Below are positions 37,444 to 46,687 of a DNA stretch of 64,000 bases, in pieces. How positions within the stretch are numbered: the stretch's first letter is position 1; each line of letters opens with the position of its first letter. The notes beneath the pieces were generated by a model that saw nothing but the letters and a program-made list of their open reading frames with translations, was not told the origin of the DNA and ran no database searches. A program made the translations under genes and the position numbers. The stretch comes from Methylobacterium sp. WL1 (GTDB lineage Bacteria; Pseudomonadota; Alphaproteobacteria; Rhizobiales; Beijerinckiaceae): assembly GCF_008000895.1 (NCBI RefSeq), contig NZ_CP042823.1, positions 4,505,001-4,569,000 of the forward strand. Direction: 5' to 3'.

Positions 37444-37973
37444 GCCTCAACCCTCCCCACACCGATCTCCCCACCGCCAGTGGTCTTGGCGCGCAGGCCG
37501 AAGAAGCGGGGGCCGTTCCACTTGGTGCCGGTGATAGCCTGCGCCACGCGGGACAGGCTGTCATAGGTCGCCCCGTTCCAGGCGTAGCCCGCGTCCAACA
37601 CGTGCACGGTGTGCATCACACCGGCCCATTCCCGCGAGAGCGTCACGCCGGGTGTGTGCCCGCGTCGGTCCGGCACCGGCACCGACACGCGGATCGGCAT
37701 ATCGTCCCCGCTCTGGCCTCTTGGGCCCCGTGCCTGTGCGAGCCGCTCGAGCGCCCGCGCGGTATCGCGATCGAGGTCACCATAGGCCAGAGCCTGCAGG
37801 CGGTAGGCGATCACCCGCGCGCGCAGGGCCGGCGGGAGGCCGGGAGGCGGGGCTGCGCCGAAGACCTGGCGCCAGCGCCGTTCCAGTGCCGCCGCGTCCA
37901 TCCCGGCGAGCGCGTCGAGCAAGGCGGACACGTGGTCCGCCTCGCTCCCCAAAATGGGCTGGGTCCGCGCCAT
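37440..37973 (-). CDS. DUF2924 family protein of a recombinase module
   Basis: 177 residues, matching DUF2924: LALERRWRQVFG-like start (AALERRWRQVFGAAPPPGLP), RARVIAYRLQALAYGDLD, and the C-terminal LDAGYAWNGATYDSLSRVAQAITGTKWNGPRFFGL. These proteins almost always precede a large serine recombinase in alphaproteobacterial mobile modules. Their role is unknown but a recombination accessory (DNA-binding or directionality) function is a reasonable inference. It overlaps both neighbours (TGATG upstream, ATGA downstream). Confidence 0.9.
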   Translation of the reverse strand: MARTQPILGSEADHVSALLDALAGMDAAALERRWRQVFGAAPPPGLPPALRARVIAYRLQALAYGDLDRDTARALERLAQARGPRGQSGDDMPIRVSVPVPDRRGHTPGVTLSREWAGVMHTVHVLDAGYAWNGATYDSLSRVAQAITGTKWNGPRFFGLRAKTTGGGEIGVGRVEA

Positions 37974-38506
37974 CAGGCGACGGCCGGAATCGGCATGCCA
38001 GCCTGCGGCTCAGCCTCAGCGCCCCGCGTCAGCGTCTCCCGCTTGCGCCGCGAGCGAGTGCGAGCGGCGGGCGAGGGTGGAAGGATGCGGTAGGCCGTCG
38101 TCGCGTCTGGCCGCGCTGCCTTCGCCAGCGGCTGTCCCCCGGACCGGATCCGAGAGAGGGCCGCGCGCGTCGTGTGCGGGAGCCAGCCCGTCGCCGCGAT
38201 GAGCTCAGCGAGCGTAGCTCCGTTGTCTCTCGTCAGCAGCGTCAGCACCAGCACCTTCTTGTTCGGGCGGCACGCTGTGTTGGTCCGGGCGGGCGGGGTG
38301 AGGCCAATTGCCAGGTAGCCCGTGGGCGTCAGGCGATGCTGTCCGTCCGGCGCATCCGATGGGGTAATGAGGTCGTCGCGTAGGAGACGGCCAATGAGCC
38401 GTTTGCGACTGGCCGGTTTCATCTCTGGTGCGAAGCGTAGGCGGCCCTCGCATGCGGCGGTCTGCAGGATGCTGGTCTCGGTGCGGGTGAGCGAAATGGT
38501 GGTCAT
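37973..38506 (-). CDS. DUF3489 family protein of a recombinase module
   Basis: 177 residues. The C-terminal domain, NGATLAELIAATGWLPHTTRAALSRIR followed by LAKAARPDATTAYRI, is the winged-helix-like DUF3489 domain. The first gene in the DUF3489-DUF2924-recombinase unit. Probably a small DNA-binding regulator of the module, which is inference from context. Confidence 0.88.
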   Translation of the reverse strand: MTTISLTRTETSILQTAACEGRLRFAPEMKPASRKRLIGRLLRDDLITPSDAPDGQHRLTPTGYLAIGLTPPARTNTACRPNKKVLVLTLLTRDNGATLAELIAATGWLPHTTRAALSRIRSGGQPLAKAARPDATTAYRILPPSPAARTRSRRKRETLTRGAEAEPQAGMPIPAVA

Positions 38507-39174
38507 GGGTCGGGGTCTCCGTCGGGGGCAGGTCAGGCCCTGCCACGACCCGGACCCCGCGGGCGGCGCAAGGCCGGCCGGCGGGGCAAAGCGTGGATGG
38601 TCGGAATGACAACCTAGTGAAAAGAGGAATGCGTCAGCCGTCGCGTTGCCACTCCGCTACTTCCAGACTGTGGCTGATCCATACAAATACAGTCTTGGTG
38701 ACCGCGCCAATGTCGCTTAGTCTTGTGATCAACGCGTCGATTCTATGGGATACGCTCAGGCTTGTCATAATGATTAGCCAGTTTCCGTGCGTCGGGCTGG
38801 AGACCACACACGCTCCGTTCGCTTCGACAGTCAAGTCGAAGCTACGGTTGGGCTGAAACGGTCCGAAACTTCGCGCCGTTGTCCACTGCGAACGGAAGCT
38901 CGTGACCCTTCTCAGACCTTCAGAAGGTCTGCTTGCTGGAGGTCTGATCGAACCAGAATGACCGAAGGTTGCCGAAAGCAGAATGTCCGCTTCAGTGAAG
39001 GCCGGCCGTAAAAGCCGACGGCCTGCTACCGACCCAACCCAGCCGCCTGAGAAGCCGTTGGCGCTTCCCGAAAGCGGCCGTTCGTAAGCCCTCCGGCAAT
39101 TTCGGCTCGGGGTGGCAACCGGACCTTGGCTTTCCGTCCCGAAGCGGACGTTCCGCCGTTGAGCCGGACGCGAT
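38507..39174. other. Degraded mobile-element region with dispersed repeats
   Basis: No complete gene. On the minus strand, 38634 to about 38850 reads as plausible protein (ANGACVVSSPTHGNWLIIMT...SDIGAVTKTVFVWISHSLEV) without a credible start, so it may be a gene fragment. From 38880 to 39110 the DNA carries repeat motifs also seen at 8.5, 10.8 and 53.9 kb. Confidence 0.4.
39087..39113 (+). repeat. Dispersed intergenic repeat, copy 2 of type A
   Basis: One mismatch to 8498-8524 over 27 bases, in the same orientation. Confidence 0.7.
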
Positions 39175-39456
39175 GGCGGGCCATCTACAACGAAGTGCGG
39201 CATCTGCAAGCCGCGGGGTGCCGCCGCGGATCTCGACCCTTGGATCACAGAGGCCAAGGCTTCCGGCGCACTTGCCATCGCCACCTTCGCTTCGGGACTG
39301 AACGGTGACGCTGCCGCGGTCAGGGCGGCCCTGACCGAGCCCTGGAGCAGTGGCCAGGCCGAAGGCCAGATCAACCGGCTTAAGCTGATCAAGCGCCAAA
39401 GCTACGGTCGAGCGGGTCTCGATCTCCTACAGCGCCGTATGGTCCTCGCCACCTGA
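39175..39456 (+). pseudogene. ISL3-family transposase remnant (C-terminal fragment)
   Basis: The frame ending at TGA 39454-39456 encodes DLDPWITEAKASGALAIATF, then ASGLNGDAAAVRAAL and the diagnostic ISL3 block EPWSSGQAEGQINRLKLIKR followed by a C-terminal RMVLAT. The catalytic N-terminal part is missing or unrecognisable, so it is an inactive relic. Confidence 0.75.
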
Positions 39457-40039
39457 TCCACGCAAAGTGAGCAAGAGCCGTTTCTGTGGACGGTTACGGG
39501 GCTTGGCAGAATAGGGGCTCGAGTAACGGGTCCGGCTGAATTTCCTGCTCGTAGACGAAGATCAAGCGCAGAAGCGACATCGCCGCAAAACCCCGGGTGC
39601 AATCCCGCGGGACGAGGCCTTTCTGCTTGAGCGGCGCTCGATCTAAGGACCGCGCCTCGGGCTCTGCATCGGCGCGCATCCTTCCTCGCGCTCGGGCTAC
39701 GACCATCCAACGCGCTCCGAGCGTTGCGCTCTCGCCTCCGCCGCGCGGGGAGGAGACGGACATGGTGGTGAACGATCAGGTGCGGTGGGTTCCCGTCTGC
39801 GCCAATCCCCACCTTCGGCTCCTCCCGACGAGGGAGCTGGATACAGCGTCCCACCTTCAGAGTATCGGCATCTCCGGGATGCATTGATCCGGTTGCCCGC
39901 CCGCGGGACGGGCACGGCGCATTCGACCGCAGCGGCGCGGCGAAGGCCGGAAATGACAAGCCGTATCTGAGATCATGTTCCATTCTGGAACGAAGTCATT
40001 GGCTCTAATCTAGCACTAGACGCCGCCTAGAGGTGTCCA
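39457..40039. other. Intergenic region, no gene seen
   Basis: About 580 bases between the transposase relic and a small membrane protein. Open frames on both strands are short and not protein-like. An imperfect GC-rich palindrome lies near 39893-39912. Confidence 0.4.
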
Positions 40040-40300
40040 ATGCATCAATTTATCGGTCTAATTGCCATTTTCGCGACCCTCGCCGGGGTCCTTCACACCT
40101 GGGGGGCGCCGCGGTGGATCATCGCTGGTCTCTGCGCCGTGGGGCTCGTCGGGGTGTTCGCCTCCTTCATCGACTTCCAGCCCAGGGTGGTCCCCTCGCC
40201 GGTCTCCTCGGCGCAGTCGCTCAACGCTGCGATGCAGCCCGTCTTGGAAGGCGTCTGGGATCCCCTGAAGCCAAGCCAGCTCCTGGCAACGTCCCGGTAA
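40040..40300 (+). CDS. Small predicted membrane protein (86 aa)
   Basis: MHQFIGLIAIFATLAGVLHT and a second helix (IIAGLCAVGLVGVFASF) are followed by a soluble tail. A good ribosome-binding site (AGAGGTG) lies upstream. No family recognised. Converges on bcsS. Confidence 0.55.
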   Translation: MHQFIGLIAIFATLAGVLHTWGAPRWIIAGLCAVGLVGVFASFIDFQPRVVPSPVSSAQSLNAAMQPVLEGVWDPLKPSQLLATSR

Positions 40301-40468
40301 GCCCGTCCCGTCGATCGCCGTCGGGATGATCCCGGGGAGCAGCCCTGGCCGGATGGTCGGGGCAAGCGACGGCGATGACCGGCGACCGAACCGAGCCGTC
40401 CCACCCTGGCAGCGGGTCAGAGGATCGGAATTGCCGCAGACGCGCTCCGATTGCGCGCCGGCCAAGGG

Positions 40469-41287
40469 CTAGAAGGTCGAGCGGGCCTCGACGCTGGAAT
40501 AATAGCCGGAGCCCTGGATCCGGTCGCGGACATAGCCGGCGGCGACGGACATCTGCACGGGCCCGAACCGGACGCCGGTCAGATGCGCGCCGATGCGATA
40601 TTGCCGGAAAAAGTCATCACCGAGGAACAGCGCCTCGGGGCCGATATAAACGCCGTCGGCGACCATGTAGCCGACGCGCAGACGGGAGTAATAGGCGTTG
40701 AACTTGGTCGAGTACGAGCCGTAGGCCGAGACCATAGTCCGGTCGCTCGGCGTCGCGTAGAAGTTGCCGGCGACCTTCAGCCCGACGCCCGTGCCCACGA
40801 CTGGATTGCCCGGATCGGGGACGGACAGCTGATTGCTGCGGACATTGAAGCCGATGTAGCCGGCGAGGGCCGCGTCCTTCCAGACCCACTCGTAACCCGC
40901 CTGGAGGGCGCCCTCCTCCTGGTAGCCGGTGACCCGCGTGGCCACGGACCGCCCGGGATACGAATAGGTGCCGGCGATGGCGTCGACGCGCACCCGCAGG
41001 CCGTCTCGCGTGGGTGAGCCGTTGGGCGCGGCGGTCACCGTGACGGAGCCGAAGGCCGAGCTGTTCGAGGTGACGCTGGTCGAGCCGTCGACGGCGACGG
41101 CCCAGCTGTCATCGACCGCCTGCTGCGAGGCGCCGGTGTACCAGTCGGCGCCCGTCGACCGCACCGCGAGGTCGGCCGCGTCGGCGGCGGAGACGGCAGC
41201 CGCGCAGGCACACAAAACGGCGAGCGCTGTCGTAAACGGAGACGGCAGCTTTCGGGCAATCGGTCCCGCGATCCCGCCCATACTCAC
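40469..41287 (-). CDS. bcsS: Cellulose biosynthesis protein BcsS
   Basis: 272 residues. A signal peptide (LAVLCACAAAVSAADAAD) is followed by an outer-membrane-barrel-like domain typical of the BcsS family (CBP_BcsS): GYQEEGALQAGYEWVWKDAALAGYIGFN, GSYSTKFNAYYSRLRVGYMVADGVYIGPEALFLGDD, VRFGPVQMSVAAGYVRDR. BcsS occurs with cellulose synthase operons of Hyphomicrobiales. Its exact role is unknown; an outer-membrane function in glucan export or anchoring is plausible. It is on the opposite strand, 3 kb from bcsA, with the hybrid kinase gene between. Confidence 0.85.
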   Translation of the reverse strand: MSMGGIAGPIARKLPSPFTTALAVLCACAAAVSAADAADLAVRSTGADWYTGASQQAVDDSWAVAVDGSTSVTSNSSAFGSVTVTAAPNGSPTRDGLRVRVDAIAGTYSYPGRSVATRVTGYQEEGALQAGYEWVWKDAALAGYIGFNVRSNQLSVPDPGNPVVGTGVGLKVAGNFYATPSDRTMVSAYGSYSTKFNAYYSRLRVGYMVADGVYIGPEALFLGDDFFRQYRIGAHLTGVRFGPVQMSVAAGYVRDRIQGSGYYSSVEARSTF

Positions 41288-41452
41288 CGGCTCCGTTAAG
41301 CTACGATTTACGCTTTAGCCAACACTCGCCGACAATGGTTAACATTGGATTTTGGAAAGACTGCTTTCCAACTGTGCGCCTGCGGCCAAGATCGGGCGCC
41401 GAGGCGCACGCGACTTCGCCTGATGCCCCGGGCCGGCCGGGCCGCTTCGAGA

Positions 41453-43861
41453 TCAAGCGGCGCGCGCGCGATTGATGGCGACGTCAAGGACGACCTGCAG
41501 GTCCTCGTTGCGGAAGGGCTTGTCGATCCGCAGGAAGGCGTCGGCGGAGGACGGCAGCTGGCCGTGCGGGCTGGCGAGGATGATCCGGATGTCCGGATAC
41601 CGCTCGACCACGGTAGCTGCGAGCTGAAGGCCGGCCATCACCGGCATCGATTGATCGACGATCATCGCGTCGAAGGCGGCGTCGCGCGCGAGCACCTCGA
41701 GGGCGTGCACCCCGGAGGCGGCCTGGACCACCCCGTGACCGAGATCGGCGATTACCTCGGCGACGCTCGCCCGCACGAGGCCGTCGCTCTCCACCAGCAG
41801 GATCTTCCTGGTCACCGCAGGGAGCGAAGAGAGCCTCGCCGCGGCCGGACGCGCCGCCGGGAGCCAGAACTCGGCCAGGAAGGGCTCGCCGCCGCTGCCG
41901 TCGCGGACGACGTGCCACTCGCCGCCGCTCTCGGCGACCAGCGCCGCCGCGGCGGTCAAAGTCCGTCCCGTCTCGGACGGCGGCAAGGCCGTCTCCGGGC
42001 GACGGCCGCTGCTGACGAGGATGCGCACGTAGGGGGTGGGCGGCGCCTCGGCGTTCGGGTCATCCAGAACGCCCTCGGCCGCCGCGATGGCGAAGCCGGC
42101 GAGGCAGGCGTCGCGGATATGGAAGGCCAGGTTGAGGAGCAGCAGTTCCAGCACGCGCTCGCTGCACAGGACCGTCGGCAGGCCGGCGGGGATGCGATTG
42201 AGCACCGGCATGTCGCCGAGGGCGTTCGCCTCCAGGAACGGTAGATAGGCCTCGAAGGTGGTGGCGAGGTCGGTCTCGGCGAGGGTGATGTCGGTCTCGT
42301 CGCCGCGCACGAGGTGCAGCATCCGACGGGTGAGCGCGGCGCCCCGGCGGGCACCGACCATCGCCCGCCCGACCAGCCGGTCCTGCTCGTCGCCGAGGGA
42401 GTGGCGGCGCGTCAGCAGGGCGAGATTGGTCAGGACGACGGTGAGGACGTCGTTGAATTCGTGAACGATCCCGTCGGTCACCCGCCGCAGGACGAGATTG
42501 CGGCGCGGCTCAACCGGCTGCGGCAGGGTCGCGTCCGCGTGGCCCGGCAGCTTCCGCATGAGCGCGAACAGCCGCCGATCGCCTCTGACATCGGGCAGGC
42601 AGAGCAGCCTCACCTGCACCTGCTGGTCCGGCCAGTCGTGCAGGCGCAGGACCGCGTCGTGCGGGCCGTCGGCGGCGAGGGCGGCAAGGCGCGTCCTCTC
42701 GAGAAGTGGGCGGTCGGCCGCGACGAAGCAGGCGGCGAACGGGGCTCCCTCGCCGCCGCCCTCGCTCCGGGCGTTCAACAGGGTCCGGCCGGTCTCGGGA
42801 TCTATCTCGCAGCAGGCCCAGCCCGACACGGTTTCGAAGGTGGTCAGCCGCGCCTTGAGCCGCGCGACTTCCGAATCGACGCCCGCCACCAGCAGCCCGG
42901 TGCTGCGCCGCTGCCCGGCGAACGCGTCCGACAGCGCCGCGAACTCGCCGATCCATGTCCGCGCGCCGACGGCCTCGTCCGCCTCTTCGCCCGTCAGCAG
43001 CCGCCGCAACGGCCGCGTCAGACGCGTCCCCGCGACGAAGCCGAGGGCCGCCGCGCAGGCCACGAGCGCGAGGCCGATGCCGGGCATCCGCCAGTCCGGC
43101 GAGCCTGCCAGGGACGCGCCGGAGGGAACGGCCTGCGCCGTCACCAGCCATCCCGGGGAACCGATCTCGGCCGCCGCGCGCATCGGCGTTGTGGCCGACA
43201 CGCTGGCCGCCCGGAACGGGCTCGGCGTGCCGACGAGGACCCGGCTGTCCGCGGTGGCGACGACGAAACCGAGTGTCTCGGGCATGGTCAGGGTGCGGCG
43301 GACGTCCTCCTCGATCCCGGTGAAGTAGCTCGGTGCGGCATCGAGGCGCAGTAGGCCGCCCTGCCCGCGCTCGCCCAGCGCGACGACGGCGCCGAACGGC
43401 GCCTCGGCATCCGTCTCCTCGGTCACCACGCTCACGCCGGTCGCACGGCCGCGCAGGAACCAGGTCTGCCGGGCGACGCTGCGGCCGACCAGCCGCTCGT
43501 CTTGGGCTGCCAGCACGGTGCCGTCGGACGCCACGAGCAGGCCATCGCGATAGATCGGATTCAGACCGAGCCATTCGCGCAGGCGCGCGGCGCGCTGATC
43601 GGCCGAGAGCAGGCCCTCGTCGTCGCGCAGCGCCAGGGCGGCATTGCGGGCATCCCCGATCGTCTGCCGCAGCCGCTCCGTGATGGCTGCGACGTAGGCG
43701 CGCGAGGCCGCGCCCACCGAATCCCGGACGGACAGCGGCACGCCGGGTTGCGTGGCAGGAACGACGACGAGGAGCGCGGCCGCGAACCCCGCCGCGGCCG
43801 CGATCGCCACCTGCAGCGCGTTCAGGAGTCTGAGAGAAATCTGCAGCGGCTTCGCGATCAT
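41453..43861 (-). CDS. Membrane-bound hybrid histidine kinase with degenerate ATPase domain and C-terminal receiver
   Basis: 802 residues. An N-terminal membrane segment (LQVAIAAAAGFAAALLVVVPA) precedes a Cache-like sensor of about 220 residues, then a second membrane helix (GIGLALVACAAALGFVAG). The DHp helix has HEFNDVLTVVLTNLALL with H467. The ATPase region is odd: the N-box reads LLNLAFHIRDAC with His where Asn normally binds Mg-ATP, and no DxGxG G1 box is visible. The receiver domain (ILLVESDGLVRASVAEVI) has phospho-acceptor D736 in IVDQSMPVMAGLQL. It is divergent from bcsA and may control cellulose production, but as a scaffold or phosphatase rather than a normal kinase. Confidence 0.85.
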   Translation of the reverse strand: MIAKPLQISLRLLNALQVAIAAAAGFAAALLVVVPATQPGVPLSVRDSVGAASRAYVAAITERLRQTIGDARNAALALRDDEGLLSADQRAARLREWLGLNPIYRDGLLVASDGTVLAAQDERLVGRSVARQTWFLRGRATGVSVVTEETDAEAPFGAVVALGERGQGGLLRLDAAPSYFTGIEEDVRRTLTMPETLGFVVATADSRVLVGTPSPFRAASVSATTPMRAAAEIGSPGWLVTAQAVPSGASLAGSPDWRMPGIGLALVACAAALGFVAGTRLTRPLRRLLTGEEADEAVGARTWIGEFAALSDAFAGQRRSTGLLVAGVDSEVARLKARLTTFETVSGWACCEIDPETGRTLLNARSEGGGEGAPFAACFVAADRPLLERTRLAALAADGPHDAVLRLHDWPDQQVQVRLLCLPDVRGDRRLFALMRKLPGHADATLPQPVEPRRNLVLRRVTDGIVHEFNDVLTVVLTNLALLTRRHSLGDEQDRLVGRAMVGARRGAALTRRMLHLVRGDETDITLAETDLATTFEAYLPFLEANALGDMPVLNRIPAGLPTVLCSERVLELLLLNLAFHIRDACLAGFAIAAAEGVLDDPNAEAPPTPYVRILVSSGRRPETALPPSETGRTLTAAAALVAESGGEWHVVRDGSGGEPFLAEFWLPAARPAAARLSSLPAVTRKILLVESDGLVRASVAEVIADLGHGVVQAASGVHALEVLARDAAFDAMIVDQSMPVMAGLQLAATVVERYPDIRIILASPHGQLPSSADAFLRIDKPFRNEDLQVVLDVAINRARAA

Positions 43862-44296
43862 CCGTCCGTCCGGGGAGCTGTCCCGAGCGAGGCGCGATTT
43901 TCGTTAAGGGTCGATTAAGCCCGTCGGCGGACGCAGGGAGCGACGACGGCGTCAGCGGCGACGGGTCCTGAGGGCCGCCAGAACGGTTCGAAATATCCGC
44001 CTCACTATGCCGCCCTGCGCGCTGTCATCGTCGGTTATCGCGAAGATGCCGGTTTGGCGGAAAGAGTTTTCATGGCGTTGCCAAAGCCTCAATTTCGCTT
44101 TTGAAGAGCGATCGACTGTCGCGCGATCGCCGTCTGCTCAATGGGCCGTTTTCCTAAGTTAACCGTAATTGCCGATCTCATAAATCGAGCTGGATATTAT
44201 CACGGCATTTGTCCATTGACCCTCATCGCTGTACAAATCCGGCCCTAGAGCCGTTGCACCTCGATCCGAGGGATTTTTGGCCCGGGAGGCGGTAGC
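43862..44296. promoter_or_regulatory. Divergent control region between the hybrid kinase gene and bcsA
   Basis: 435 bases, AT-rich from about 44080 to 44240, so both promoters are expected here. I could not identify a convincing -35/-10 pair: TTGACC at 44215 has no properly spaced -10. No known operator was recognised. Confidence 0.45.
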
Positions 44297-46687
44297 GTGA
44301 GGCAGGCGTTGCGTTGGCTGGCCTGGGTTGGGGCTACACTGGCCAGCCTCGCCGTGCTCAGCCAGCCGGTCGGGACGCAGGCCCAGCTCGCCATGAGCCT
44401 CGCCGCCATGGCGGCGATGATCGTGCTGTGGTCCGTGTTCGACGGGCCGCGGACGCGCTTCGTCTTCATGGCGCTCGGCAGCCTGGTGGTGCTGCGCTAC
44501 ATCCTGTGGCGGCTCACTAGCACACTGCCCTCGCCGGGCGATCCGATCAGCTTCGGGTTCGGCCTGATCCTGCTGGTGGCGGAGCTGTACTGCGTCTTCA
44601 TCCTGTTCGTCAGCCTGATCATCAACGCGGACCCGCTGCAGCGCGACCCGCCGGCCAAGGCCGCGGCCGCCGACCTGCCCACGGTCGACGTGTTCGTGCC
44701 GAGCTACAACGAGGATGCCGCGATCCTTGCCATGACCCTGGCGGCGGCTCGGCAGCTCAACTATCCGCCCGACAAGCTGACCGTGTGGCTGCTCGACGAC
44801 GGCGGTACCGACCAGAAGTGCAGCGATGCCGACCCGGCCAAGGCCGCGGCGGCGCGGGCGCGCCGGGGGGAACTGCAGGCGCTATGCGACGAACTCGGCG
44901 TCCGCTATCTCACGCGCGCCCGCAACGAGCATGCGAAGGCCGGCAATCTCAACAACGGCCTGGCCCATGCCAAGGGGGAACTGGTGGCGGTGCTCGATGC
45001 CGACCACGTCCCGTTCCGCTCGTTCCTTGCCGAGACGGTGGGCTATTTCGCGCAGGACCCGCGCCTCTTCCTGGTGCAGACGCCGCACGCCTTTCTCAAT
45101 CCGGACCCGATCGAGCGTAATCTGCGCACCTTCGAGCGCATGCCGGCGGAGAACGAGATGTTCTACGCGGTGACGCAGCGTGGCCTCGACAAGTGGAACG
45201 GCTCGTTCTTCTGCGGCTCGGCGGCTCTGCTGCGCCGCATCGCCCTCGACGAGGCCGGAGGGTTCTCGGGCATCACCATCACGGAGGATTGCGAGACCGC
45301 CTTCGAGCTGCACTCGCGCAACTGGACCAGCGCCTATGTCGACCGGCCACTGATCGCCGGCCTGCAGCCGGACACGCTGACGGATTTCATTGGCCAGCGC
45401 TCGCGCTGGTGCCAGGGGATGTTCCAGATCCTGATGCTGAAGAACCCGATCTTCCAGAAGGGTCTCAAGCCCGTCCAGAAGATCGCCTACCTCTCCAGCA
45501 TGACCTTCTGGTTCTTCCCGATTCCGCGGCTGATCTTCATGTTCGCGCCGCTGCTCCACATCTTCTTCGATCTGAAGATTTTCGTGGCCAGCGTGGACGA
45601 GTCGATCGCCTACACGCTGACCTACATCATCATCAATCTGATGATCCAGAACTACATCTACGGCAAGTTCCGCTGGCCGTTCGTGTCGGAGCTCTACGAG
45701 TACATCCAGGGCGTCTATCTCGCCAAGGCAATCGTCTCGGTCATCGCCTCGCCGCGCAAGCCGACCTTCAACGTCACCAACAAGGGCGCGACGCTCGACC
45801 ACGACCATATCTCGTCGCTGGCACTGCCGTTCTTCCTCATATACCTGCTCCTGATGCTCGGGTGCGCCGTCGCGGCGTGGCGCTACCTGTTCGAGCCCGG
45901 CGTGACCAACCTGATGCTGGTGGTCGGGCTGTGGAACTTCTTCAACCTGCTCACGGCGGGCGCCTCACTCGGCGTCTGCGCCGAGCGGCGCCAACTCGAG
46001 CGCACCCCATCGCTGGCGATCGATCGCCGCGGCGTCCTCAGCCTGTCGGGGCGCAGCACCGACGTGGCGATTGAGCTGGTCTCTGCCAAGGCCTGCACTG
46101 TCCGTCTCCTGAGTGGCGCCTTCGATCAGGGGCTCGTCCGTACTTCGTTGCGCGGGGCGCTCAGCGTCGAGCCGACGGCCGGGGCCAGGCGGCCCGCGCC
46201 CCTGCCGGTCCATCTCGAAAAGGCGACGCGTGACGGTCGGGAACTGGTCCTGCGGTTGAGCTTCGGCGAGCTGGCCGTTCGCGACTACCCGGCGCTGGCG
46301 GGGCTGATGTACGGCGACGCCGAAGCGATGCGCCGCTTCCAGCTCCGGCGGCGGCGGCACAAGGACATTCCCACCGGCACGCTGCAATTCGCGTGGTGGG
46401 GCTTGGTCGAACCGTTCCGCGCGCTGAGCTATCTCCTGGCCAGCCGCCGCCCCCGGCCGGTCGAGGTCGGGGAGGCGCTGGTCTACGACGTACCGTCCGG
46501 CGCCGCCTCCCTGCCCGCCGTCCCGTCGGTACCCGTTCCGGAAGCGGGGAGCCATGCGGCGCCCGTTCCCGCTGCCGCCAAGACCGCCGACGCCGAGAGT
46601 GGGGACGACTGGGTCCGCCTGATGATGGATTACGAGAACGAGCGCACCCTGGCCGAGCTTCGCGGCCGGCGCTCGAGCGCGGCGTGA
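44297..46687 (+). CDS. bcsA: Cellulose synthase catalytic subunit (UDP-forming)
   Basis: 796 residues, starting at a GTG. N-terminal membrane helices are followed by a GT2 domain with the processive D,D,D,QxxRW set: LDDG (D167/D168), LDADH (D234/D236), TED (D331) and QRSRW (367-371). C-terminal helices follow, then a PilZ-like domain starting with RQLER (565-569), the arginine motif that binds c-di-GMP. The second PilZ motif, normally D/N-x-S-x-x-G, reads ELVSAKAC and seems lost. The protein polymerises UDP-glucose into beta-1,4-glucan and extrudes it across the inner membrane. First gene of bcsA-bcsB-bcsZ-TPR-bcsN; bcsB overlaps by four bases (GTGA). Confidence 0.95.
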   Translation: MRQALRWLAWVGATLASLAVLSQPVGTQAQLAMSLAAMAAMIVLWSVFDGPRTRFVFMALGSLVVLRYILWRLTSTLPSPGDPISFGFGLILLVAELYCVFILFVSLIINADPLQRDPPAKAAAADLPTVDVFVPSYNEDAAILAMTLAAARQLNYPPDKLTVWLLDDGGTDQKCSDADPAKAAAARARRGELQALCDELGVRYLTRARNEHAKAGNLNNGLAHAKGELVAVLDADHVPFRSFLAETVGYFAQDPRLFLVQTPHAFLNPDPIERNLRTFERMPAENEMFYAVTQRGLDKWNGSFFCGSAALLRRIALDEAGGFSGITITEDCETAFELHSRNWTSAYVDRPLIAGLQPDTLTDFIGQRSRWCQGMFQILMLKNPIFQKGLKPVQKIAYLSSMTFWFFPIPRLIFMFAPLLHIFFDLKIFVASVDESIAYTLTYIIINLMIQNYIYGKFRWPFVSELYEYIQGVYLAKAIVSVIASPRKPTFNVTNKGATLDHDHISSLALPFFLIYLLLMLGCAVAAWRYLFEPGVTNLMLVVGLWNFFNLLTAGASLGVCAERRQLERTPSLAIDRRGVLSLSGRSTDVAIELVSAKACTVRLLSGAFDQGLVRTSLRGALSVEPTAGARRPAPLPVHLEKATRDGRELVLRLSFGELAVRDYPALAGLMYGDAEAMRRFQLRRRRHKDIPTGTLQFAWWGLVEPFRALSYLLASRRPRPVEVGEALVYDVPSGAASLPAVPSVPVPEAGSHAAPVPAAAKTADAESGDDWVRLMMDYENERTLAELRGRRSSAA

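Larger units (their letters stand above)
35872..38506 (-). mobile_element. DUF3489-DUF2924-serine recombinase module
   Basis: Three overlapping genes transcribed leftward, about 500 bases from tRNA-Ala and next to an ISL3 remnant and a dispersed repeat. I found no duplicated tRNA end or other direct repeats that would define attachment sites. Confidence 0.7.

Noticed and set aside
44210..44240. TTGACC as the bcsA promoter -35
   Set aside because: The only AT-rich hexamer downstream (TACAAA) is about ten bases away, too close for a sigma-70-type promoter.
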